The notes beneath the pieces are model-generated. The model was not told the DNA's origin. It did no database searches and saw only the letters and a program-made list of their open reading frames with translations. This document shows positions 1 through 10,693 of a stretch of DNA of 64,000 bases, piece after piece. The stretch is taken from positions 28,393,927-28,457,926 of the forward strand of contig NC_092649.1 in assembly GCF_032118995.1 (NCBI RefSeq). Reading direction: 5' to 3'. The number at the start of each line of letters is the position of its first letter. Position 1 is the first letter of the stretch. The position numbers were made by a program, and so were the translations under genes. The stretch is from Asterias amurensis. Taxonomy: Eukaryota > Echinodermata > Asteroidea > Forcipulatida > Asteriidae.

Positions 1-620
1 GATGTTATTGAGCATCAACTGAATTAAACTGAATCATTTTTTTGACAATTTAAATTGGTTTAAACCCAAAATTTATTTCTTTAGTCTATGCATTCTGCAA
101 TTTTCTTTGACCTTGTAACTTTCCTCTCCATTTCATCTTTAAAATACTTATCTAGTGAAAGGTACATTTTTATGAACAATTCTTTTTTCTTGAATTTGTA
201 ATGCATTTTGTCTGGTCTTGTGTAGAATAGATAAGTTTTGCATTTCATCTCTATCAGGAATTGTACAGGTTGCTTTATCTCAACTTCATTTTAAATTATA
301 AAGTTTGCTATTCACCCATCAAAACTGTGATTGATTTTGATGCTATTGAAATTAATCTGAATTAGACTGAATACTTTCATTAATGCATTCTGCAATGTTC
401 TTCTTTTCTATCTAATCTCACCTTCCTTTCCATGTCAAGAAAATGGCTTTTCCCTGACAATTCTTGACCGCATTATAGATTTTCTATTTCCTTTTTCTGG
501 TCTTGTTAAGAATTGAGAAAATTTGCTCTTTCATTTCTATAATGACTTCCTTCTTTTCAGCTCCATTTTAAACGAACAAATTTGTTTTTCTCCCATTAAA
601 AATGTGCTTAATATTTGATG
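1..620. repeat. Degenerate two-copy tandem duplication in DNM1L intron
   Basis: Bases 1 to about 335 and about 336 to 620 align as two diverged copies. Shared landmarks in the same order are TGAATTA-ACTGAAT, GCATTCTGCAAT, TCTGGTCTTGT, CATTTC-TCTAT and CTCCATTTTAAA. No coding potential is visible. The stretch lies in the intron before the first visible dynamin exon; 621-1012 is further AT-rich intron with nothing recognisable. Confidence 0.6.
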
Positions 621-1012
621 TTGATAGTTGAACTGTATTGTTTTCAACTTATTTTAGTTTATTAAAATCGTATATTAGGCCTAGTTGTCTTTAATCATTT
701 GTTTTTTATCACCAGTTGTCTTTAATTTGTATATTATGTAATTTCTTCTCTTTTATGAAACCTCATGTTCCAATTTTGTCTTTAAAAATAAAAGCATTTT
801 CCAATTAAGTGGAAGTTACATATAAAAAGGCCTAGTGTATAACAGTTCTTTACATCATTTAAAACATCATATACGAACAAGCTGTGTGATACAACCCATG
901 TTTTTGTTGTCAAACATCTGAAACTTGTTAATTCATGTTTAATTAACAATATATTGCATGTTTTATTTCAACAAAGTGTGGTCACTAACATTTCACAATT
1001 ATTATTTGACAG

Positions 1013-1192
1013 GTTGAAAATCTAGTGGGTATTGAGCTGGCATATATAAACACAAAGCACCCAGACTTTGCAGATGCTAGTCTGGTTAATGCTCTAGTTG
1101 AACATCAAGAAAGAGAACAAAGTAAAAAGAAAAATGAGCTGGTCCCAGTCTCCTCAGCAATTCCTGACCAGCATGTCAACAAAGTCACAAAG
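1013..1192 (+). CDS. DNM1L: DNM1L exon a (stalk end, start of variable domain)
   Basis: The acceptor TTTGACAG and donor GTGAGT flank 60 codons, phase 0 to phase 0. It encodes [19 protein letters not shown] followed by a charged linker that diverges from vertebrate DRP1. Confidence 0.95.
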
Positions 1193-3466
1193 GTGAGTGG
1201 GAGGATGTACTCAAGTTTGATGGGATTCATAACAATTGAGCCCTCTTCCAACGAAATTCAAATCCTTTCTCAAAGCTTATCTTATGTCACAGGTATTCAA
1301 GGACAAACTTTGAAGTGTCTGTTTTTTCTTTGATTTTGTTTTTGGGGGTTACTACGCCTTGAAGACCCAGTGTGTGCATTATCAATCAATCAATCAATCA
1401 GAGATAATTTATATAGCGCCAAAATCAACCAAAGTTGTTACAAGTCTTTATTAATCTTATTATTATTTCTTCCCCCAGGCTGTGTCTCAGATGGCAACCA
1501 GTGATGGGGTCTCTCTTCCTAAGGAGCTAAGAGAGACCAATGCATCCACAGTGGGCTCATGGGTACCCACCTGGGTACGTGGGAGTGGGACCAGCGCCCA
1601 CAAGAGTGGAGGTGGGGAGAGTACATCTGGGGCCTCCAGCGTGGCTGCTACACCTCCTCAGATGCAGAGCCCCAAAGTGGATCATAAAACACATGGGTTG
1701 AACCTTCTTCCTGATGTAGTAAGTGGAAAATATTGTTCAGATTTCTCAGATTTTTTCGGGGTCAAGAATTGATGAAACTTCAATACTTCAATGCTTGACG
1801 GTGCAGAAATCTAGCCGTAGCCATAGCTGTTTCTGCCTGTTATGACACAGCCTTTTTGAACATAAATAGTCATTGTAGTCTGATTAACTGCTTTGTTCGT
1901 TTTTATTGTGTTCTACAATTTTTTCCATTTAGGAAGGGGGCTGCATAAATAATAAATAAAAAGTATATAAATAACTTAAAAAGTTTAATAACATGGAGTT
2001 GAAATTAAAGACATATTTATATTATTTCTTCATCCCAAGTGTGGTATTTTTGTACTTTGTATTGTGACTCGATATTGCAAAAACATTGTGTCTCTGCCTG
2101 TGCTTGTTTTGTGTATATATCCTGGCTATACATGTATAAGCGAGATACAATGTTTTGAAATTTTCAGACTAAGTGTATGTGATGAAAGTGCTACTTTTGT
2201 ACAGAAACAGCGATAAGTTGTGTCTTTAATTAGTAGGTTTTATCTTTAGGGGAAACATGTAAACCCATTTTCTGATGAAGTTTTTATCTGATTTTTATCG
2301 GCAGCCTGATGTTCCATTAAACAGAAAACTGTCGTCACGGGAACAGCGAGATGTTGATGTGATTAGTAAGTAATTTTTACAAGATTGCTCTAAAGATATT
2401 ATGAATATATGGTTTAACGCAAATAATATACTGTTCATTTTAGCTAACATCAGTAGAATTTGTTTCTGATGTTTGAAAGATTTCTATACTTCACATAGGA
2501 TTCCAACTGTATTTAGCCAAAGGTTTTGAGTTTGAATTCCATACAAGTTATATTACTTTGGATTTGTGTTCACATTGCTTTACACACATGTTAATTGTTA
2601 AAAACAAAAATAAAACCTTTAATTTCTTGCATGGAGTTCTTACGAAAACTTTTTTGGTGATAAAACTCTCATTCCGATTTTCTTGTTTCTGTGGAGTCTC
2701 ACAAGTATTCATTGATTATTGTTTTTTGTTTTACAGAGAGACTTATTCAAAGCTACTTCCTAATTGTACGTAAAAATATTCAAGACAGTGTTCCTAAGGC
2801 GATCATGCATTTCCTGGTGAACCACGTACAAGACAACCTCCAGAGTGAGCTTGTCGGAAAACTGTACAAACAAGACGCCATCGAAACACTTCTCAAGGAG
2901 TCGGAACATATGTCACAGAGACGGAAAGATGCCCAAGAAATGCTGCAGGTAAGTCCTAAAGAAAAGCATGGCATAGGCAGGTAAAGTGTTTGCCTCTAAT
3001 CACTGTGGCCCAGGTTCGATTCCCTGTTAGGGCCATAATGAGAGTAGAGTTGTCAATGCTCCTCTCCTGTGCCACATGGATTTACCTCCTTGGGTGTGAC
3101 CTTGGTATCCCTACAGCGCTTAGCGTTATGCAAAGGGGCTGTTGGCAATTGTTCTTAAAAACACCAAAAGGCCTCCCATTAAAAATACCATTTTGTACAT
3201 AAACTGAAAAAAAGAAATGTATAAAACATTTGTATTTATGGGTATGCAATATCCTTTTTTTCCGGTGTATTAGTGCGGGATTATTTAAACTTAAAATTAA
3301 GAAATAAGAAATATTTGTAATTATTGGCAAATAAAAACCTCATAAATTTTTTTTCGATTGAGGTTTTAAATAATGTTGTGTTCTATTCTATTCAATCACT
3401 GTCTTGTAGGCTCTGCAGAAAGCTAGTCATATCATCAGTGAGATTCGAGAAACACACGTGTGGTGA
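1013..3466 (+). CDS. DNM1L: Dynamin-1-like protein (DRP1), 3' part, five coding exons
   Basis: The join 1013-1192, 1479-1718, 2305-2365, 2737-2948, 3410-3466 encodes the last 249 residues and stop of dynamin-1-like, a cytosolic GTPase that assembles on mitochondria and peroxisomes and constricts them. Exon 1 gives the family's [19 protein letters not shown], the end of the middle/stalk region. The next ~110 residues are low-complexity Ser/Gly/Thr sequence and match the variable domain (B insert). They end with [15 protein letters not shown] and [10 protein letters not shown], the equivalents of human Ser616 and Ser637. The C-terminal ~90 residues are the GTPase effector domain ([20 protein letters not shown] ... 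IRETHVW). All junctions are GT-AG and phases agree (0,0,1,0). The GTPase domain lies upstream of the window. The exon 3/4 junction gives Lys where vertebrates have Glu (VIKRLI). This is the true dynamin-1-like paralogue, not classical dynamin: there is no PH or proline-rich domain. Confidence 0.96.
1376..1402 (+). repeat. (ATCA)n microsatellite
   Basis: Five or so ATCA units lie in the dynamin intron, followed by TTTATATAGCGCC. This resembles the 3' tail of a short retroelement. A similar (ATCA)n tract occurs near 18006-18020. Confidence 0.7.
1479..1718 (+). CDS. DNM1L: DNM1L exon b (variable domain)
   Basis: The acceptor CCCCCAG and donor GTAAGT flank 80 codons, phase 0. The sequence is rich in Ser, Gly and Thr ([10 protein letters not shown] ... 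[11 protein letters not shown]). The codon for Ser in MQSPKVDH is at 1668-1670; this Ser-Pro aligns with the CDK-phosphorylated Ser616 of human DRP1. Confidence 0.93.
2305..2365 (+). CDS. DNM1L: DNM1L exon c (linker to GED with PKA-type site)
   Basis: The acceptor CGGCAG and donor GTAAGT flank 61 nt, ending in phase 1. It encodes [20 protein letters not shown]. The first Ser of RKLSS (2332-2334) corresponds to human Ser637, the inhibitory PKA site. Confidence 0.93.
2737..2948 (+). CDS. DNM1L: DNM1L exon d (GTPase effector domain)
   Basis: The acceptor TTTTACAG and donor GTAAGT flank 212 nt (two nt completing a codon plus 70 codons). It encodes [20 protein letters not shown], the HFLVNHVQD segment and [19 protein letters not shown], the helical effector domain that folds back on the stalk. 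Confidence 0.96.
2966..3345 (+). mobile_element. tRNA-derived SINE in last DNM1L intron
   Basis: A promoter-like head has the B-box GGTTCGATTCC at 3013-3023 and an A-box-like TAGGCAGGTAAAG about 40 nt upstream. Its 3' part (about 3178-3345) recurs at about 5262-5430. Shared blocks are TTTTGTACATAAACTGAAAA, TTATGGGTATGCAATATC and ATTTAAACTTAAAATT. The element is inferred from the B-box and the repeated 3' end. Confidence 0.65.
3410..3466 (+). CDS. DNM1L: DNM1L terminal exon
   Basis: The acceptor CTTGTAG is followed by [18 protein letters not shown] and TGA at 3464-3466. This matches the invariant C-terminal tail of the DRP1 family. A candidate poly(A) signal AATAAA lies at 4254-4259, which would give a 3' UTR near 0.8 kb; that end is uncertain. 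Confidence 0.95.
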   Translation, partial: ALQKASHIISEIRETHVW

Positions 3467-3750
3467 GGTGTGTGTTGTGCTACCAGGTGGGGGAAATAGT
3501 AGGGGGCAACTATAACCATGTGCTTTGGAGATTCTAAACGGGAGGGTACTTCATGGGTTAGTGATAGGGCTTCAGAATCAGAAAATCAATACTTCAAGTT
3601 GTGTTCATCTACAAATCTGTGCCCATTGACCTTTTTAAAGTATGGTGGACGTGATAGGAGTGTACTGTTTGGTTCTGGTAATTTGCCCAAACCTTATAGT
3701 GTTGTAGCAGTGTGTCCGCCATATCTCAAAATGGCTTATTCCCATAAAGC

Positions 3751-3940
3751 TGTTAAGCAGAAATTGCTGCTGAGCGCGTTTCATTGCTAATCAAAAATTA
3801 AGTTTGGCACTAGTTGCAGCAGTTTAAACTTGATGGAATTTTGGTTGGTAACAAGTTTTTTTAAGCAAGATTTGTCTGTGATTAGCAAGTTCTTTATGCT
3901 TACAGACTTTATAAGATTGGGCCATGTTTGAGGCATGATT
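3751..3940. mobile_element. Possible MITE with AAGC-rich imperfect inverted ends
   Basis: The left end CCCATAAAGCTGTTAAGCAG and the right end AGACTTTATAAGATTGGGCC are roughly inverted. A similar arrangement occurs at about 41150-41335 (GGGCCCATTTTCGTAAAGCT ... GGGCTTTATGAAATTG). Both are degenerate, so boundaries are approximate. Confidence 0.35.
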
Positions 3941-5245
3941 GACAGAATTGTCTTCATCTTAAGAGTGGTCAAAATATATCGTCATGTCAAAAAAATGTTA
4001 TTTGGGAATTTTTTATATAAAGCAAACAAATCAGTTATAATTTTTGTAAAGTTAAAGAACATTGGAAGAATTTTGTTGTATTTTGCATTTTGAGTCATGA
4101 AATACTGTTTTTTTTTATAATTCAACTAATGGGACAATTATGCATCTTAAAAAAAACGTACCTTTCCTTTGATGGACCATTATATGATATTTATTTGTTT
4201 ATTTAAATTGCAAACATGGCGGCCGAAAAGCCAAATCAAAGATTGACATAGGAAATAAAGAATGCAGTTTTTTGCTTTAATGGGGGTGCGGGTCTCCAAT
4301 CTTGCTTTTGCCTGTAATATGTACATTTGTTCAGCCAAGTCATACCTCATGCAAATTTATGCAAAATAATTGTGAGGTCACAATTATTATTCATGAGCAT
4401 GAAATGCATAGGGTTGAGGCCAGTTTGCTTTTATTGAGTCTAAAATGATTCTTATCAGAAATTTTTTCATTTTTTGGCGTTTATTGTCTGAAACCCTGTA
4501 TACACATGGAAGTGGTAGGCTAATTCGTAAGTCTTACAGAGGGATCGGTCTGGACTAACAAGCAAAGTTGATTCTGACAAAATTTTTCTTAATTTAAATC
4601 TTGGATTTTCTTCCGTGACTGGAATGTGCTTTTTAATTTTCCTATTGTATATTTGTTTTTGTATGGTACAAACGTTTGTGCGCAATTTTTTTTGTATTGC
4701 ATTTGAATGGTATTATAGTGTGAATTACCAAAACGCACCATAAAATATTATTATCTCAATTTATTTGACAACAACTGTTTTCAAACAATTCGTCAGAGCG
4801 CCGGTCATTCTCTAAAAGGACCAGAAATGAGAAACTTCAGACTTTTATCTAAACTCGGCTTTTTGTTACTTGTTCCTGGTGAAACAAAAGTAGCCAGTAT
4901 TTTCTCCAGATAAAATAACCTGCTCTTAGATCTACTTCTCTAGCACTGAGGATATTGTTCCCAAAAGCTCCTTGGAATCTACATTTTGTGTACAAATTAC
5001 TTCAGTTGGCAGACTCCAAACATACACCTATTCACAATTATCTGTAGACGACACATTTCAATCAAACTATTTTGAGTTTGATTGAAACTTACAAAGTCTT
5101 GAGTCAGCTTTAAGATATATTTTTTTGACAATTTTTTTGCAAAATATTCCGTTGACGCTGTACAATTTCTGGGACAGATTCTGGAGAAATGTTGTAAATT
5201 GTTGGCATACATGTAGTTCCGCTATTAGATACATTGAAAGGCAGA

Positions 5246-5262
5246 CCCCCCCCCCCCCCCCG
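5246..5262 (+). repeat. Poly-C tract
   Basis: A run of about 15 C lies directly before the 5262-5430 repeat copy. Similar homopolymer G/C runs occur near 36697, 42193-42211, 44498, 44690 and 46753. Confidence 0.85.
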
Positions 5263-5430
5263 GTAAAAATACTATTTTGTACATAAACTGAAAAATATAT
5301 ATATAACATTTGTACCTGTGAATTTATGGGTATGCAATATCTCTTTTTTTTCCTGTGTATTGGTGTGGGAATATTTAAACTTAAAATTGATTAAGAAATA
5401 ATTGTGATTGAAGGCAAATAAAAAAAAGAC
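5262..5430 (+). mobile_element. Second copy of the 3' module of the DNM1L-intron SINE
   Basis: It aligns over about 165 nt with 3178-3345, sharing TTTTGTACATAAACTGAAAA, TTATGGGTATGCAATATC and the terminal GGCAAATAAAA. The tRNA-like head is missing and a poly-C run replaces it, so this is a 5'-truncated copy. Confidence 0.65.
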
Positions 5431-6649
5431 AAGAAAATGAGTGCAAGTATACAGTGGTAAATCCGCATTTAAAAGTGGCTTTGATCATACCGAATGTAAT
5501 CTTTGCATAGTTTAAGAGCACCTATAGGTGAACTGTGAACTTTGTCCTTTCAACTCAGGAGACACTTTGAATAAATTAACACTTCGTTCCAATGAATTTC
5601 ATTTGAACCCTATCAGTGTAATTATATTTGTTTATTCAAGTTGGCTCATGATAGGTTGTAGTTTGTCATCATTTATTCTTGAAATACTGAAATTGTTGAT
5701 ATTTTTTGCCAGTGATCCTTTATGGATCCTGCTTTTTGATCACTTCAACTGTGAATAATAACTCAACATCCTCATTGTTAATCTGTTTTGGAATCCAGCA
5801 ATGTTGACTCGGCCTGCGGCTGTTTGCAGCAGAGACACCATTAAACATAAGTAGTTCTCAGCAGTATGGCCTAAGCATGTGACATGTCGAGTCCGAGCGG
5901 TTAAGAGCACCAGACTCCAGACAAAATTGCCCTTTTTAAATGCTTGAACAAAACTTCACCTCGTTATATTTCCACTTAACTGTCACATTTCATTCCTCCA
6001 TGATATCTTCGGTCCACACTTGACATCACTCTCTTGTATGTTCCCCTAGCAAATCAAGTTCTGCGTCAAAAAAGCTTTCAGTGTGGCTGGACAAATGATT
6101 TGCAACAATCTCCCTAATGCCATTAGGGAATCTGTTACTCTATCCTCTTTCGTAAAGTCCTAAAGACTAGCCTTTTTTATGCTCATTTCTTTCTACGCTA
6201 CGATCATGATGGAATAGCACCTAACAAATGTTCATTGTTTTGTTAACCCAGTAATGCTTCGTCATTCGAAAGGGACTTGGTCCTTTGTGTAGTACAAACC
6301 CACTTTTAAGTTATCGCTTCAGAGAAGAGGTCCCGTTTTTTTCTGGTATGATTGTCTACAAATTGGCCACAGCTTCTTGTAAACCTTTACATGGTGCTAT
6401 TTAAAAAGATGGGTTTTTTAATTTGAACATACCTTCACATACCTTTTACACAAAAACAGTGAGTGCTTTGAGATGCATCTGGTTGTGAATAAGCAGTATA
6501 TAAGATCTGCTTAATGTTATGATTAGCTACGGAAGCTCAGCCACGTAAGACCATGGGTATGGTGGTATGCTTGACCGCCATGTGATCAGTTTAACAGTGT
6601 TCAAGACTCACATAGAACCAGTTGTTTGGTTTTGGGGCGTTTGGGTGGA

Positions 6650-6810
6650 ATGGGTATTTATTTATTTATTTATTTCTTGTTTATCCTGGGAAATCCATTC
6701 AGTGAGAAAAACTCGCTGATCTCCCATGGATCCCAGCTAATAACAAACTACAAACTACAGAAGTGAACTTAAGATAAAATATACAAATTTACACAGAAAA
6801 ACATTGCACA
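6650..6810 (-). mobile_element. Possible LINE 3' end with (AAAT)n tail
   Basis: On the minus strand a ~100-nt unique segment (GGGATCCATGGGAGATCAGC ... TCCCAGGATAAACAAG) ends in four or more AAAT units. That layout is typical of CR1/L2-type 3' ends. No reverse transcriptase is attached, so the class is a guess. Confidence 0.35.
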
Positions 6811-7377
6811 TTCATTTAAAAAAAAGCACTAGATCCAAGCACACAAGGTATAAGAAGCAATTGGGTGTTTTATTAGTCGCCTTGAATCTGAATTCCAATA
6901 ACTGATTAACGATTCAAAGTATTAATAACATCTGTAATTTTGTTGTCCCAAATTCAAAGATTACACCATGATGCAAAGACTAGAAATTGTGCAATTATTA
7001 CTTAAAATTAACCCAAAAAGAAAATTTGAACAAATTTTGCCATTAATTGATTTAAGCCCTGCAATATATTTGTGGTCATTTAAACCTGAATTTTCTCCAC
7101 AAAACCTTGAATGTGTTTAGTATTGTAATCTCATTTATAGTTTCAACACTTGTAGCTAAAAAGCATATTTCATGAAGTTTGGAAGACTGCTTTTGGTTAA
7201 ACATGTTAAGGATTCTGTTAAGAAAGTGAAATAAGCCTATAAGAAATGTAAGCAATGGGAAGTTATTGTAGGATAGTATGTCATAGTAGTGTGAAGCAAT
7301 AGTGCAGTGGAAATATGAATACTGCCACGGAAAAAGGCACCAGACTATTTCCCCATACAGCATCGGTTTGGATATTT

Positions 7378-7512
7378 AGGCCGAATCCGAGTTTGCGGCT
7401 ATGGCTACGGCTGTTGCTAAGGGTGTTGCTAAGGACGTCCATTACCTCAACGCGTGATGACGCGTAAATCTAGCCGTAGCCGTAGCTGTAGCCGCTAATT
7501 CGGACACGGCCT
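7378..7512. mobile_element. MITE with GGCTACGGC-type inverted repeats
   Basis: The left end AGGCCGAATCCGAGTTTGCG with GGCTATGGCTACGGCTGTTG is inverted at the right end as AGCCGTAGCCGTAGCTGTAG with CGGACACGGCCT. A second copy is at 47241-47357, and a half copy (TCTAGCCGTAGCCATAGCTG) is at about 1811-1830. Confidence 0.75.
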
Positions 7513-7519
7513 CAGTATG

Positions 7520-7670
7520 GCCCTTTTTTAAACCATAGTTTTGGCTCCAGATTCTCCTTGGGCTACCTAGCTTGGCGCTGAGACTTTTTTTGCGTACGTG
7601 CTCAGGGCTCCATACGAGAGGCAGAGCCTGAAGCTGAATCCATAGCTGAAGCCATGGTTTCAAAAAGGGC
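7520..7670. mobile_element. Second MITE, directly adjacent
   Basis: The left end GCCCTTTTTTAAACCATAG is inverted at the right as CCATGGTTTCAAAAAGGGC. It starts eight bases after the previous element and has a different interior, so it is a separate foldback unit. Confidence 0.6.
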
Positions 7671-8159
7671 TTAAAAGTGAATGGAAGACACAATGGCTGC
7701 TCTGTACAAAAGATGTTTCACTGCGATTTCTACCATTATGAATATGGAAACTTACTCAGCAAGGTCTTTTAAAACGATGTGAAATCAATTTTAGATGTAA
7801 CTATTATGTCATGTGACCTGAGGTTTGTTAAAATTGTGGCCGTAGTGTATCTATAGATCAAAGATATTAAATCAATTTATTATTAAAAATGTTTAAGATT
7901 TCCACTTTGAGAATCGGATTAATTAAAGAAGTACGGAATTAACATGACCCTTCATTTGTCATAATTTAAGGTCTCAATTTTGGTGGTTTTTGAGGTGAGG
8001 ATTTAAAATGTACATAGAACTCAGAAGGGTCACCTAGTACAGTTGTTTCATGTATTTCCTTCCTCCATGTTTTACTGTATCAATCGCGTTATTTGTACTT
8101 GATACGTGTCATGCTGTATCCTCCCCACTCCCAGTGTGTTGTGTTCCCTGACACAACCC

Positions 8160-8505
8160 CCCTAAAAATTATTGTAAACATAACAACTGACTTGGTCAGG
8201 AGCAATGGAGAGCTGTTGATATAAAATATTGAGAGGAACAGCTCCCTCTTAAGTAATGTAGTTTTTGAGGAAGAGGTAATTTCTCTCTCTAATAATAGGC
8301 CTGAAGCCTTTTGTAGATTTATTATGCATCTGAAAGCACATAAATTTGTGCAACAAGTGGGTTTTCTCTTTCATTATTCTCTTGCAACTTCGAGTAGTAC
8401 AGGTTTTACAGATTTGTTATTTTATGCATTATATATGTTGAGATACACCAAGTGAGAATACTGGTCTTTGACAATTACCAAAAGTGTCCAGTGTCTTTAT
8501 AAGAG
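8160..8505 (-). mobile_element. TTAA-type MITE, family T1, inverted copy
   Basis: It aligns in reverse with the copies at 32836-33201, 33756-34104 and 39004-39350. Shared blocks here are GGTCTTTGACAATTACCAAA, TTGAGATACACCAAGTGAGA and ATTGAGAGGAACAGCTCCCT. The TTAA ends have decayed. Confidence 0.75.
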
Positions 8506-9035
8506 GTTGTACTTCTGTACAAGAGAGTACGAGTGTGTTAGAAAACAGGAACCTATTGGGTGCCCTTATCCTTCACCATGTTGTATCACACCATTAAGTT
8601 TGGACTTTAATTAACTTTAAACACTTGGCCCAGCATTATTATCTCTCTAACAAATGCATGTACATGAAATCTCGCCACACCATGGCTGCTTTCTTCCTAG
8701 TAATGTTGTGGAACTTTAAGAAGATTTTTAAATAACTCTCTCTAAGGCAAAACATTCCCAAAACCATGTCAAACATACTTCCCACTATTAATTAAGGAAA
8801 ACAAACATACATTATACACAATATTTTAAAATTGAAGTTAGATTTATTGCATAATTTAGGATTCACATTAATACACACCTTCTTGAAGTGATTTTATTTA
8901 TTAAAGAAACAACAATATCACTGCAAACTTTTTTAAAAAGTAAGAAATATATAAATAACTTTTGGCGTAAGGGTGTGCTGCGACCTGGACATTGTCTTAG
9001 ACTTTAGGTGGCATGATGGGACGCTTAGAATGATT

Positions 9036-9141
9036 TCCATATCCTGCCGCATTTTTTTCACTCATTTTTACCAAGAGAAATATTTAGTAAATTAGATACT
9101 AATTTATTTCATAACAAGACAAAGTGGTGGCAGGATATGGA
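9036..9141. mobile_element. Small palindromic MITE (CCATATCCTGCC family)
   Basis: The left end TCCATATCCTGCCGC is inverted at the right as GTGGTGGCAGGATATGGA. The centre (TTTTTCACTCATTTTTAC ... AAATTAGATACTA) is the same as in the element at 27430-27577, so the two are family members. Confidence 0.75.
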
Positions 9142-10566
9142 CATTTTTTTGAAAGTTTTGACACAAATTTGATACAGGAATGTGGAGCGCATAATATAAA
9201 ACAAATTCTTTAAACAAAAATTAAATCATAAAACTTCTTCTGGAGAGTGTAAATAAACATAAAACTGCACAAAAAAAATCTAGAATGGATGGATGTTTTA
9301 AAGGTTTCAGTCTTGGCACAACAACGGCAATCAATTTATACAATAAAAACACACACGCAAAATAAACACATTTCACAAATGAAGAAAAATAAAATATAGT
9401 CTTTCAGAAATGCAAGGATAAAGTTTCATGGCAAAACAAAACAATATTTATGACCAACAATGTAATTAGTTTTTAGGCTGAGGAATTCACTTTTGACCAA
9501 GTAGGCTATAGGTCAATGTGTTTTTATGATATTTTTAATCAAGAGAAACAATGAACACAACACCAGAGGGTCGCTCAATGGTGAGGTCTGCATAGACAAT
9601 ATGGATTTAAAGAAGAATTCCTAAAGAAATTACTGCATCTGAAGTATAAAAATACAACTGTTTTCTTAAAACTTCATATAATTCTTGCGTCGGAAAGATT
9701 GAGAGCTGTATTTTGATTAGTTCAAAAATGATTACTTAAATCCGATAGTACCCTGTAACTCTTTGCATAATAATCACAATCCTAAAGAACAAACTCTACC
9801 TGGCAAGTAGACACACACATGGTGTTACCACAAACCAAACATATAATCATAAATGTTTTGAGTTTGCAGAGTAACTATTTTAATCTTTTAGCTTGCGTCA
9901 ATGAAAATAAGACTAGAAGACAACCTGGAATGCTTGCATAGTATTATAAACTTTTAAAGAACTTTTATAACTTTGAGTTTGTAAAACTTTGATAAATATA
10001 CATCCTTTATGACCAGGACCAAATTCCAAAAAGTTGGCTAAGCAGACTTGTATTTGTAATATAGACAAAAAGTGTGCATAAGATAGGTGTATTTCATAAA
10101 CGATAGAAGATTTGACAGAAAGTGTTGGCGTCACTCATTTGCTTACAATAACCACCAGCAAGTTAGCATGCCTTATGCTTTGCTGATGTTAAACAGGCAT
10201 GTGATTTCTCAGGTTCTTTCTCTGGTTATCAGATTTTCCAATATCTCCTTGAGCTTTCATATTTTCTTGAAGGAAGTTAAGCAGTCACTGAAGGAGGACA
10301 GATTTATTAGTCCACTTTTTGTCAAAGCATGTAGTTGTGTATTTCTGGTGATGCACAGAATATGTAAACGTCCTCAATTGTAACTTTAGGAGGTACTGGG
10401 TTTAGAATAAAGTGAACCAATTACCTTAAGCCATTTTCAGGAATGTTCACACGCATCATCCCATCCCTGGGTAAAAGCAGTGGTCGTGAAAGAGAAACTC
10501 GGCTATGGGCAGTGGCGTACTTAAAGGGGCGGGTGCACATGCCCCAAAACTGGGCTTTAACTGGGC

Positions 10567-10572
10567 TTTATT
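10567..10572 (-). promoter_or_regulatory. Poly(A) signal of the LRRC74-like gene
   Basis: AATAAA on the minus strand lies about 50 nt downstream of the TAG at 10624. It is the first canonical signal after the stop, so a very short 3' UTR is likely. Confidence 0.5.
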
Positions 10573-10623
10573 TGATGGGCTTTACTACTCTCACCAAAGA
10601 GATGATGAAGGTGGCTGGTCCTG

Positions 10624-10693
10624 CTAGCTTGTACCCTCAGCTGATGATGGTCTTGGACTTTTCTTCAGAGCTGACAGACCATCAAGTAAAGGC
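10624..10693 (-). CDS. LRRC74A-like: LRRC74-like exon 16 (terminal)
   Basis: The acceptor TTCTTCAG leads in phase 2 into RPLLDGLSALKKSPRPSSAE and TAG at 10626-10624. The phase match and the near-by AATAAA support it, but the family's C-terminus is poorly conserved. Confidence 0.65.

Larger units (their letters stand above)
3467..10623. other. Intergenic region between convergent DNM1L and LRRC74-like genes
   Basis: It begins with the presumed DNM1L 3' UTR and ends with the LRRC74-like 3' flank. The ORFs here are short, unlike any family I know and lack consistent splice structure. Interspersed repeats explain part of it and are listed separately. The remainder, notably 4260-5230, 5440-6640, 6800-7370 and 9150-10560, is AT-rich with nothing I can name. 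A tRNA-like fragment (GAGTCCGAGCGGTTAAGAGC) sits near 5889-5908, but no full cloverleaf surrounds it. Confidence 0.6.

Noticed and set aside
4213..4223. YY1-type promoter motif AACATGGCGGC
   Set aside because: It is a perfect match, but it sits alone in AT-rich 3' flank with no gene start near it. Chance is sufficient.
5880..5920. tRNA-Leu/Ser-like gene
   Set aside because: Only the D-arm-like GAGCGGTTAAGAGC segment is present, with no T-arm GGTTCGAATCC at the proper distance.
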